From contig CAJINV010000027.1 of NCBI GenBank assembly GCA_905178155.1, positions 245,295-309,294 of the forward strand: 64,000 nucleotides of DNA. Direction: 5' to 3'. The DNA is from Amoebophrya sp. A120 (taxonomy: Eukaryota; Sar; Dinophyceae; Syndiniales; Amoebophryaceae). The notes under the pieces are model-generated. The model searched no databases. It saw nothing but the letters and a program-made list of their open reading frames with translations, and was not told where the DNA came from. The translations under genes and the position numbers were made by a program. Below are positions 1 through 10,800 of this stretch, piece after piece; position 1 is the first letter of the stretch; each line of letters opens with the position of its first letter.

Positions 1-205
1 GCTGTGGCCTCGTTTGCAAGAAATTTGTCATGCTGTTTCCCACTTCCAGCTGCCCCCTGTCATGCTAAAGATGCGAGGCTTTCCCACGCCAACCAGCACA
101 CAGTCCGCATCTTTTCCCTTCTAGCATGAAAAAGCTTATTTGTGGCCACAAATCTGCATCGCAGATTTCTAGTTTGAGTATGGGGGGGGATTTTTCATTT
201 TGATA
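1..205. mobile_element. Introner, family B, right half (cut by window edge)
   Basis: The sequence ends with the family B right terminus (a G-rich run, then ATTTTTCATTTTGATA). The interior matches the complete family B elements at 23167-23476 and 23750-24062. The left half lies outside the window. Confidence 0.85.
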
Positions 206-297
206 GATGGAGGAGTGAAGAACGGCAACTATCCATGGAAAAAAATGAGTAGACACTGCAGTAAAAGTCAGCAACCTACACATGATCAAAAATATTA
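206..297 (+). CDS. Possible 3' terminal exon of an unidentified gene
   Basis: Directly after the truncated introner one frame stays open for about 30 codons (starting DGGVKNGNYPWKK) and stops with TAA at 295-297. Introners in this window sit inside genes, which is the main reason to suspect an exon. Nothing identifies the product, and the stretch could equally be 3' untranslated sequence. Confidence 0.25.
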
Positions 298-1289
298 AGA
301 CGTGCTTCTGAAAAATGCATCTGTACCAATCCAGCAGACAACAGTGAAGTAAAGCAGTGAAGTAAAAGTAAATAGGCCTTTAGGACAAAATATCAAAGGT
401 CCTGAAGACAACAATACCAAATTTAGGAAGGGCAACGATAGTTGCAAAGGTACGGAAGTATAGAAGACTACCGAGTTAAATTGGCATGCCAACACTGAAA
501 GGAATGAAGTTGTAGCTATAAGCAATGAAGCCGTAGCAGTAAGCAATGAAGTCGTAGCAATAGCAGTGAAGTCGTAGCAATAGCAATGAAGTCGTAGAAA
601 TAGCAATGGAATGATCGTAGTGATAGCAATGGGACCGTATGATGAGGCACTGAAAATAATTCTCGATGGACAGAAGCACTGAATGTTAATAATGCATGTA
701 TGGGGCTTTTACTGTACAGAGTATTGGTGTATGAGACAGACGACATGGTCTAGAAAACGTTTCAAGTTGTAACTGGAAGACTCATATAAAATCGTAAAAT
801 TATTGCAATAACAATGATCCGCAGGAAAATTACGAAAAGGAGAATCTTCAAGCAGCATGTTATTAAGTGGCGGAACAGTACTTGGGCTTTGTAAGTAGTT
901 TCAGATAACACAAATGTCGTGTCTTTGGATACGCTATATGCAAGCCGTGCTCCCTACGAAACAAGGTGTTCAGCGAGAATGAATTAAGCTGTCGGTTTTT
1001 GTTTCTGGTTGCACGGTCCTCACGCCGTGCCAACTCTTCTCGGTGGTTACCTCAAGATCCAACGGTTCGTCGATCCTCACAACAAAAGATCATCTGTTTC
1101 TTCATTGTTGTTTAGAAAAATTGCTTCTTCTGTTGCTTTTTCGTCTTTCCTCCCACGTTTGGTTTTCGTCTGCATCTGGACTTGCAATTCGGAACAATTT
1201 GATTTTTGTGAATCAACTGAAAAAACCATAGGACTTCGAAAGGTGCAATTCCTTTCACAGTAATATCCCTCCTTTCACACAAACCCAAA
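298..1289. other. Intergenic region upstream of the MOB1-like gene
   Basis: No convincing exon is visible. The region is AT-rich and holds a short tandem repeat at about 502-608. The MOB1-like promoter should lie in the last few hundred bases, but I recognise no promoter motif. Confidence 0.5.
502..608. repeat. Short tandem repeat, five units of 20-21 bp
   Basis: Imperfect copies of AATGAAGTCGTAGCAATAGC lie head to tail. The copies differ at a few positions. The repeat is outside any recognised gene. Confidence 0.8.
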
Positions 1290-4200
1290 ATGGCGTTTCT
1301 CTGGAATGCGTTTGGTCAGAACGCAGGTTCTGACACCAACCAAGGACGACGCGGGTCCGAACTCGGACCATTATCCAAGAAAAAAACTTGATTTGAACAT
1401 GATACTATGCTGGTTGTGCATAATTAAGACGACATTTGTATGCGGACGACGTTTTCTCGCTATGCATAACATCAGTGTAAGAATGTGTAAGCATTTTCTG
1501 CGTGAGAAATTCTTCTGTCACAGCAAATCAGCATTACAAATCAAGGAAAAACCTCTTTCATAGATGACCCTCTCGAGCAACGGTGACAAAATGTTGAAGG
1601 ACTTCCGCGCCTCCGTCCACAACCACCTGCCAAATTTAGGAGGCGACAACGTATTTTTATATTGCAGTCATGCATTACAAGTTTTTTTCTCAAGGTAAAT
1701 CCGCATTACAAATTTTATTTCTCATGCGGAGGGAATTTGTCATGCGTTTATACGAGTACGATACTTTTGCAGTTCATATTTTTTACCACTTATTAATTGC
1801 TTTGCATCAGAAATTTGTTTGTGATAATGAGCTTGTACATGTTATGGTATTCTCGTCTGTAGAAGACTCCTACGCATTTTGTCATCCTCTTTTGTGAAAC
1901 AAAACAACTAAACCCCAACTACAGCATGCGTCCAAGAACCAGGGTGTCATCCACACGACCTCGCTGCCGAGTACTGCCGCCCTATGAAGTGAAAATATGT
2001 CTGGGTCTGGAAAATAAAGTGCAAGTTTGTCATGCTTGTCTGGCATGACTCAGAAATCTGTGATGCATGAACAGGAAGAGGCCCTCCTGCGTGTTATGGA
2101 AAAACGCAGTTTGTCATGCGGAAAGCGAAATATAAAGGAGCCCAGGAACTTGTCATGCGTGGCTGCGTATTTTTGCAGTGCGCCCACCAGACACAACCTA
2201 GCATCACAAGTTTGTTCCAGTCTCAGACATATTTGGAATGCATACGCCAGCGAGAACACCAACACCCCCGCGTTCCACCTGCGCAAGCAGTTCGACTATC
2301 AAAACAGAAAATGCACCCGAGGCCGTACTCAAAAAGGAAATTTGTGATGCTGTTTTGTCACCACGAATCAAAAACAAGTGGCCCGTCGCAATCATTTGCA
2401 GATGATTTCTCATGCTGCTTTCTGATGTGGAACAAGGTGCGCGCGGTGCTAAACCGCTGCGCACGTACTTACACCACTGGGCAGTTGTCTCGGAAATCGT
2501 CTACTGAGGTCGTGTCTATTTTGCAAGACAGGATGTTCATTCGGGCATACAAATCGCGCATCACAAATTACTCTTTTTTGAGTATTGAGACGGGTGACGC
2601 TTTTCGTTTTGATATCAACGCAAAACCTATGCCATTCAAAGTGAAGGAAAGGATCCAGGCCATCCCGCTGCGGAACCCGGCAATGCAGGATATCACAATT
2701 GAAAATTTTCAATCGCCCGTATGCAAAGAAACAGTTTCAGTCATGGGTTTCATGTTCCAAGCTCACGATGTAAGTAGCATTAGCATTGTGTTTTGAAAAA
2801 ATACCTCCCCTTGTAGTTCAAATAGGCGTTGTCATACAACTGTAATGCGTGATGGTGACGGGTTGCACCACAGTAAGTCGTGGCACCAGATGCAGCCTTT
2901 GTTCCGCATCTTTGCGTAGTACCGGGAAAGTAAAAATTTTCACTGTGATAATCCTTGACCGAAATTTCCTGCGAGACCAGCGAGAATTTGGCTTCCTGAA
3001 CGCAAAGGCCGGCCAACAACCAGGAGTCGGCGGAGCGTACGGGGTATCCTGAGTAAAAACGTACCCACATCAGAGTTGTAATGCAGATTTGCAAAGACAG
3101 GAAGACTTGTAATGCGCATCCCCATGGTAGCCATTTCCAGTCGTGTTTTGGAATTTGTGACGCTGTGAACCGGATGAGCAGATGAGTCTGTGATGCGGCT
3201 GCACTTGCTAGCCTGCAGTACACTGCATCGCGCAACTTGTCATGCGTGACTCACAAAGCCCCTAGGTTTGTGTTGCAAAATCCCCATCCTTACTCTGGTG
3301 TGGGTACGTTTTTACTCAGGATACGGGGGAATGCATCCGTATCCAACGAAAAATGAACAGCGTTTGAAAAGGAAGAACAGGAAAATCACTAGGAATTACC
3401 CAAGGGACCTATCGTCTAGGCATCGTTCTGCGCATGACAAGCTTCGTTGTAAGGGATGCAAAAAGATAACTTGTTGAGCACGTGGTCATACGAGCGTCGG
3501 TTTTGACGACTACGAGATGCAGACGTGCGAGTGGCCGCCTTCTCTGTTCTACAACACCCCAACGCTGCGTGTGTCCTTTCCATACCCCACTCCAGAAGAA
3601 CGAGATCACCCACACCGTGCGAAAGCATATCCCGAAGAAAAAGTACACCCATGTCCTCGGAAGAGAAGGCAATTTGCGATGGATGCAAACCTTCCTGTGC
3701 GATGCAGATGTTGCTTTGCTGTCATGAAATAGCGCAGAGACTGTCATGCGGGATAGGGAAGATAGGTTTGTGACCCTGACAGGATTCGTCTTGCAGGATA
3801 GGCAAAGTGCCCGCCTCCGTAATTCTGAAATTGCATCACAGATTTGGGTGTAACTTTCTTCTGGGATAGTCGAATCAGTCCACACCTTGTACGAGGGCAC
3901 AGTCATCGCGGAGATATCCCAAATACGAAAATGAAAAGGCTATAGATCCTGGGATGTTGACCCAAACTTGTCATGCCGTGTAGCTCGTCGATCCTACAGT
4001 CCCACTTTGTCATACGATCTGTGATGCTGCGTCACAAATTAATAGCACCTTGGTGACGTCGTGCAGCATGCCTCCACTCCTTCTCGCTCTGCTGCGCATG
4101 ACAAACTTGGCTCCTTGCCGGGAGAAGTTTGTATTGCTGATTGGCATGACAAATTTGGGTCACCTAGTATCATTACATTCTCCTTTCATACCTCTCCGTC

Positions 4201-6747
4201 AAGAAACCGGACAACATCTCCGCGAACTTGTGGTTGGCCAACAACTTCGTCAAGATTTTCAAAGAGGTATACAATTTTTGTTTTTTTGTCAAAAATGATC
4301 CCCCCAGCTCCTACCCAAAGGGAAATTTGTGATGCCGAATTGTGACCACATAATTTTGTACCGGAACAAGGCGCTTCTAGCGGCGCAGCAGTGCTGCGTG
4401 CCATGCAAAACGGCTACATGCTACATCTCTGCGCGCAGACTTGGAAACTGCCCGAGAAAATGCGTTGTTTCAAGAAATCAATTGTGGATCACAAATGCTC
4501 ATCGCTGGGTATGGGGCCGGGAATTTTTAACTTTGATTTCTGCGTCGTACTAAAGTTAACAACAAAGTTCTCAATCACGAGAATCGCATCTGATCATGTT
4601 GTTGCGTGAAGACAGTACGTAGCGATGAGTTAAGGTACACACACACATGATGAATTTTAGAATAAATCCACAACAACAGATTTCGATGGTCTCCTCGTTC
4701 ATGCTGGCCGGCGCGTGCACGGAGCAGTCCTGCCCCACGATGCGTGCTGTATCAAAAGGAAAAATCCCCCTCCCCATATGATCAAACACAGTTTCTCATG
4801 CTCAATTTGCGTACACAAATCAAATGGCTTGCTGGAAAGGACTGCAGGCCTATGCTGAGCCTGAGTAGCGAGATTTTGGGCTAGGCACTGAGCATGGCAA
4901 AGGTCTACTCTGTAGGGGCAACATCATGACAAACCGCCTGCAGAATGCAGCGGAGTCCGTGGAGTTGCGTTCTTGCAAGACAGAGACGATTTGTGACCAC
5001 AAATCAGCATTACAAATTTTCTGAGACGTACCTTTTTGATATGGGGAGGGGGGATTTTTCCTTTTGATATGCCGGCACCCACAACTACCTCTGGCAGGAC
5101 CACAACCCCGACGGCACCGTGACCTCCGGTATGCATTACAAAAATGTCTGGGTTTTGGATTTTTGTGATGCGAAATTTGAAGAACAGCAAGATCTGTAAT
5201 GCGTGGATGGGATTGGTCATTTTCTCTCTCATGCTGGAAGCAAGTTTGTCATGCGTTTTACGAATGAATCTGCAGCAAGCTTTGAAAAACGTTTATATGC
5301 TGTTATGCCGTACAGGAGGTACGAATTTCCTGTACGAAGCGAGTATAAGCAACACAAACTTCCAGAGACCCAGACACCTATTTGCATTTCATATCCGGCG
5401 TGCCGCTCTCCGCCCCGAAGTACATCAAGGCCGTCTTGGACACCGCACAGAACTTCCTCAATGACCGAAGAGTCTTTCCCACGCACGGTGGCGAATTTCC
5501 AGAGTGCTTTCAGGAACTGGTATAGAGAGTTTTTTTGAATTTTCTGAGGAGAGAAATAACCAACAGAATCAACAGCTTGTTAGAGTGGTAGACTAATTTA
5601 GATCGCATGGTTTTTTCAGCCGACTGCTACCCATGTCGAAGACCAACGTCAAAGCTCGATTCTTTTTGAGAGGACGTACTCATGATGCAGTTTACCAACA
5701 TTGGGGTACTAAAACCTACGTGTCTACTTGCATTCCGTGTATCCAAACTCCAAAACAGGTCGGCCCGGTGGTCCGTCGCTTTTTCCGGTGCTATTGCCAC
5801 TTCTACCGCCACCACCTCCAGCAAATGGAGGAGCTCGGCATCGAGAAGCGCGTGCGGTTCTGTGCGGCGTTCTGCATTATGATTTTGAAAATCGGTTCTG
5901 CACTTGGTATTTGCTATGCGCCGTTTCACGTCTAACTCTGTATTTGCGAACCATGGCACGAGCAGGTAGCAGTGCGGTGTTCGTTAGTGCAGTCTGTACA
6001 GTTTTGCACCATCATGTTTTCCTCCGAAACAAACCTCCACATGTCAGATGCCAAAGCCGTTTTTCGAAATCATAGCAAGCTTGTTCTGCTTGGAGCACGA
6101 CCTGTGCACCCCGGTCGAGTATCAATTGCAAATGTGTTTGGGTCTGTAGGATTGGAGGACTTGGCATTCTTGTTTGGTGTGAGTCTGGGCTCTGTATTGC
6201 ATGCTTACGAAGAAGTCTTCTAGTATAATCTGTCATGCAGCAACGAAATTTGTCATGCAAAAAGAGTATCAAGCTCAAGATTTACCAGCCCAAAAACCTG
6301 TTATGCTTGCTTGTACATTGTAGTCTCCTTCACTCTTCGCATCCTAGCATTACAACCTCCCAGACCCAGAACTATTTGCACATGCATATCGAGTACGAAA
6401 CCATCTCGCCGTTGATCGACGCGTGGGTCAAAGAAGTATCAAGTGTAAAAATGTCTGGGTCTGGAAGAATGCAACTTGTCATGCTAAATCTGAAGCATCC
6501 AAAAATCTGTCTTGCATGATTAAGTACCAAAAGTCGGGAGGGAGTTTCTCGTGCAGGATAGGCATGAGAGAGATCGCGCAGAATCTGTCATGCTAGGTCC
6601 TGCATTCCAGGCCTCATGGGTCATGGAATAGCTGCACGGCAGGGCGCGAGTTCTTCCAGACCCAGACATTTTTACATTTGATAGGAAGCGGAGGTCGCCA
6701 GCAAGGGAAACAGCACGGGCGGCTCCAGCGGGACGGCCTCGCCGTAA
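1290..6747 (+). CDS. MOB1-like kinase activator, split by introners
   Basis: MOB proteins are zinc-binding adaptors that activate NDR/LATS-type kinases in mitotic exit, cytokinesis and Hippo-type signalling. The C-terminal 200 residues, assembled from exons at about 3869-3913, 4199-4266, 4680-4749, 5070-5129, 5394-5519, 5759-5878, 6390-6436 and 6685-6747, follow the MOB fold. They include CTEQSCP followed by MRAG, then LSAPKYI, then HFYRHH near the end. These supply the two Cys and two His that bind zinc in MOB1. The chosen start gives MAFLW, resembling the MSFLF start of MOB1. Between start and core lie roughly 230 extra residues without recognisable homology, so the upstream exons are less certain. 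Introns at 4267-4679 and 5520-5758 are GT-AG; most others are introners. The stop is TAA at 6745-6747. Confidence 0.8.
1373..1565. mobile_element. Introner, family D-like, in the MOB1-like gene
   Basis: The left end ATCCAAGAAAAAAACTTGAT pairs with a right end reading ATCAAGGAAAAACC. It interrupts the first coding exon after about 28 codons. Confidence 0.6.
1984..2244. mobile_element. Introner, family A, in the MOB1-like gene
   Basis: The left end carries ATATGTCTGGGTCTGG and the right end the inverted form (CCAGTCTCAGACATAT). It separates exons in the poorly conserved N-terminal part. Confidence 0.8.
2297..2613. mobile_element. Introner, family B variant, in the MOB1-like gene
   Basis: The left terminus ATCAAAACAGAAAATGCACC is mirrored by GGTGACGCTTTTCGTTTTGAT at the right. 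This is a diverged form of the family B terminal repeat. Confidence 0.7.
3045..3322. mobile_element. Introner, family C, in the MOB1-like gene
   Basis: The left end is TATCCTGAGTAAAAACGTAC and the right end is its inverted copy, ending TACTCAGGAT. It is flanked by ACGGGG on both sides, and excision leaves a frame reading AYGGMHPYP. Confidence 0.9.
3627..3868. mobile_element. Introner, family E, in the MOB1-like gene
   Basis: Left ATCCCGAAGAAAAAGTACAC and right GTGTAACTTTCTTCTGGGAT are inverted copies. The family recurs at 39997-40270 and 54174-54440. Confidence 0.75.
4750..5069. mobile_element. Introner, family B, in the MOB1-like gene
   Basis: Typical B termini (ATCAAAAGGAAAAATCCCCC and its inverse). 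It lies between CTEQSCP and the following tract of the zinc-binding MOB core; the frame is open on both sides. Confidence 0.9.
5130..5393. mobile_element. Introner, family A, in the MOB1-like gene
   Basis: Flanked by a perfect TCCGG duplication (5125-5129 and 5394-5398). Removing the element and one copy joins VTSG to VPLSAPKYI, as in MOB proteins. The ends are TATG...CATA, not GT...AG. Confidence 0.92.
5879..6389. mobile_element. Degenerate introner, family A-like, in the MOB1-like gene
   Basis: The right end (CCAGACCCAGAACTATTTGC) is clear family A. The left end is a worn inverted match. At about 510 bp it is twice the usual size, so it may include a second insertion. The flanking exons are the last helices of the MOB core. 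Confidence 0.5.
6437..6684. mobile_element. Introner, family A, last intron of the MOB1-like gene
   Basis: TATCAAGTG...CATTTGATA termini flanked by GAAG. Excision joins WVKE to a short tail, AEVASKGNSTGGSSGTASP, and the stop. Confidence 0.9.
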
Positions 6748-7897
6748 AACGAATTTCGATGTAACGTGTAGTTTGAACTTGTCGGTTACGGTTTCGTAGT
6801 TTCGCACTTTTATGCACACATGAAGAAAAATATTATCGGTTGTATACAGTATGTCAACTTGTTTTAGCTGGTAAAGGAAGGAGTTTCGTACAGTGAAGTT
6901 TGAAGCTCGAGTAAATGCACAGAGTCCAAAAATAGGTCGAATAGGCTGGTGATTTGCAAGAAAAAATGAAACTACAAGTATTATTGGCTTAGAGAGAAAA
7001 GTTGTACAACTGCCGAGCGCCTTGCACAGGTCATTTATGTAAACCCGATCGCCGTATCACGTTGTTAAAATCCTAAATCTGACAGAGGTGCCGAAAATCT
7101 AAAGGCATCGTAGTTGTATTGTCACTTATTCGTCGCAATTATAAAATTTCGCCCGGTAATACACACATAAAGCCAGGAAATGGCATTGTTTTACAGGCGG
7201 GAAACAAGTAGTACAGAAGGAAGAAGGACAAGAGATAAAAACTGCAATTCTAGGATTCAAAGATGAGAAGGAAAAGATCAAAATCGAAACTCAATGTAGC
7301 TGTTACTGGACGTACAACTGTATAAAATTGTAACTTTCAGTTGAGTAGCAATTCGTGTAGTTGCGACTTCTAACTATTTTAGCGGGAACACAGCTCCCCT
7401 GCAAGAAATGGAGAAAGTACGTCGGACACAACGTCCATCTTGTGTTCTGCCGCGAAGCTGTTGATGGTGGTACGAAGACCCCTGTTGTGTTTCGCGCATT
7501 TGGATCAGACTTGTGTCTTTTGTTCGATGCTGAAAAAATGTCAAGTTGCTGAAAGACCCCAGATGCTGGTTAAGCTTCTGAAGATGATGGTTGAGAACGA
7601 AAGATCTCGTCGTCTTGCGTCTTCCCGTTCATGTTTTCATCAAAGATCCTTTTGTCAAGCTTCATCACACTTTCATCTTTTTTTCTTTTAGGACGATGTT
7701 GTGGTAAATAGCGCGGATAGGATAAGATGCCAGCACTGTGAGAAACAATCACAAAAAGATGCGTACTCTCCTCGTCCCTCCCCGCGACCTCTGATCGCGG
7801 GATAGATCGCGGACTGCGAGCGCTTGCTCGTTCATCAGATGTTGCTGTCGAGCCATTGAGAATTCAAGTGCACCACAGTGGTCGGTAACATAAAAAG
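6748..7897. other. Intergenic region between the MOB1-like and GH2 genes
   Basis: AT-rich DNA without a recognisable exon or introner. Near its end, a stretch at about 7755-7805 resembles the start region of the GH2 gene at 7892-7940 (AAAAAGATGCG followed by a pyrimidine-rich run and CTGATCG). Confidence 0.5.
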
Positions 7898-10800
7898 ATG
7901 CGGCTCTTTCCCCACTCTCTCCGATCATTTCTGATCGTGAGCACCAAGCTGGTGCTTGTACATAAAGTTTCCGCAAAAGAACTTGTTGATTTGCGAGCGC
8001 CCGTTAGGAAAGAAAGTCCACCAGCGCAAGTCGAGAAAGAACTCGCGAAGGGGAAGTTGCAAAAGCCACCTAAAGCTGCGGATCGACAAGACCACAAAGG
8101 CGAGAAAGCCGCTGCGCAAGACTCGGTGCGAGAGGCACATAGAGCAGAAGCACTTTCTCCAAGCACGAAATCAGACACAGGCCAGCAAGATGCACTAGAA
8201 ACGAAGGGAAAAGGTACCAAAGGACAATGTTTGGTAGAGTTTCGTTTTTGGTTTGTTTAGCCCCGTTTCTCATGGTGCACGTTTAGTTTTTCACGGTTTT
8301 CGAGGAAGCGTTTGTTAGCCAGGGAATTCAACCATACAACCCCACTTAAGAACATTGAAAATTGAAGGACAAATCAACCTGTCACAGCCCACTTATGGTC
8401 GTCATATGTAATTTTGAAAAATTCACTTAAATATCAGGTCCGCCCCTTCATGCGCCACAAGCGCACCACGATCTTGACCAACACCAAAGCCGCTTGCGTG
8501 GTGATGGCCGAGCACACCAAGATGATGACCGGTATGTACAGCATGTCATCGTCGAGGGCAGCGAGTCTCGCGACGAACAAATAGCACACGACGATATTTC
8601 TGTCCCAGGTCAGAGGTCAGAGGAAAACTTCCGCGGGCGACCAGGTCATGATGGGGGCGTTGGGAGTGTTGCGCCAGGAAGGCATGGCCTAGGAGACCGA
8701 GACGACGGACTACCCGTACTCCATGGACATGCGGGCGAAGCTTCGTCGCCGCAGCGGGAAGGTGCCCCGCATCCATTATCAAATGCAAAAATGTCTGGGT
8801 CTGGAAGGGTGCTGCAGCTTGTCATGCTAAATCTGGATCGTGAAAAAATTTGTGTTGCATAAGTGCCAAAAGCTGTCCACTTTTGACCAAGTTGGGAGTG
8901 AGTTTGTCGTGCAGGATAGGCATGACGCAGATCTCACAGAATCTGTCATGCTACATCCTGCATTCCAGACCCCATGCCTCATGTTGAACCTGCATGAGAA
9001 GTCTTCTAATCTTCCAGAACCAGACATATTTGCATTTGATATCCATCGCAGAATAGATATCACGCTGTGGCGCCGCGGACTGCCACTGGATTCCCTCTGC
9101 TCCTTGACGAGCTTGACTGGAAAGTTTGCGTGTACGTATCAACAAGAAAAATCCCCCCTCCCCATATCAAAACGGAAATCTGTCATGCAGATTCGTGGTC
9201 ACAAATCAGCTTTGTCATGCTAGAAAGGAAAAGATCCGGACTGTAGTGCTAGTTGGCGTGGGAAAGCCTTGCTTCTTCAGCATGACAGGAGGCAGCTGGA
9301 AGTGTGAAACAGCATCACAAATGGCCTGCAAACGAGGCCACAGCCGCGGCTCTTGGCCTTCTAGCAATGCAAGTCGATTTGTGTACTCAAATACAGCATT
9401 ACAAATGTTGTTTTTGATATGGGGAGGAGGGGTTTTTCCTTTTGATAGTACGGGGTCGAGGAACACTGCCCCGAGGTGACCTGCGACGCCCCAACAACCG
9501 TCAATCCCGCTGCGTGGCGATCGGTCATACGCCGAGGGAGTTGATATATATATTTCTTGTGGACACTGGCTCTCATATTGCGTTTCAGCCGGTGCTGCCC
9601 GAAAGTTCAAAACACGCCTGATGAAATTAACAGTTTGGCAGCTGTGCTTGCATGAGAGAACAACGCCTTGCCGTCTCGGCTTGCGCATTACAGGTCGCTC
9701 AAGATTTGAGCACCGTGGAAGGCGTAAGTTGTGAATTACATTCTGCTCCTAACTAATGGACTCGTCCCACATCAGTCACTAAATATACTCGTTTTCATCC
9801 TCCACAACCAACCCTGCCGCACGACTACCTCGTGGAGTCACCCGCCAAAGACTACCCAGCCGCGGACGTGTCTCACGGGTTCCGCCCGTTTCGAATATGC
9901 ATTGCAAATATGACTGGGTCTGGATTTGTCATGCGAAATCTGAAGGACATACAAGATCTGTAATGCAGGAGTGTGACTGACCAATGTTTTTTTCGTGCTG
10001 GAAGTATGATCGAAAAATTTTTTGTCGTGCTCGAAGCCAAGATGTAATGCTAAATGCGAACGAATCCGAAAGAAGCTCAAGAAAACTTGGCATGCTGTTA
10101 TGCCGTACAAGCGGCCACCGGCCCGGCACTGCGTGTATCAGTAACACAAATTTCCAGACACTGACATCTTTGTGTTGCATATCGAAAGGCGTGGTACAAA
10201 CTGCATCTCGACCTGGGTGCCGTGGAGAAAAATCTGAATCCGGGGGGACGAGCTGCTGCTAAGGAGCAGGACGAACTAGGCGAAAATGCCGCTCGACGTA
10301 AAAAACCCGACGTGTACGACTACCACCTGGAATTCCAGGGCGTCTCGTGGACAAGCTCAGTGTGGGTGAACGGGTCCTCGCAAGTGCGGCACTGGTCTGC
10401 CTACACGCCGTTTCGCGTCCCGCTGACGCTGCCGGATACAGCTGCGAATGGAATCCACGGGAGTGGCTCCTCGTCGTCCGCGGACAGCAAGTTCGAGATC
10501 ACGATCGCGGTCGATAGCACGCCGTCGTTTGCCCACAAAAACGATGTCGGCGAAGGGAGCTGGTGGTACGACGGGGGCGGCATCTACCGGCATGTACTGC
10601 TCCATCGAAGTAGCAGGACCAAGCCGCGCGTCGTCGATGTGTACCTGCCACACAAAGTGGTCACGGAGCGGATAGACCAGCACAAGCTGCCCCTGCGCGC
10701 GGACGTCGCACTGGACCCAGTCATCGAAGTGAGCCTCGGTGAGCGAGATACCGACGTAATATCTGGGAGACCCCTAAAATGGAAGTATGCTGACGCACTG

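Noticed and set aside
2116-2796. A 226-codon frame as a stand-alone gene
   Set aside because: Most of it is family B introner interior; only the last third fits an exon of the MOB1-like gene.
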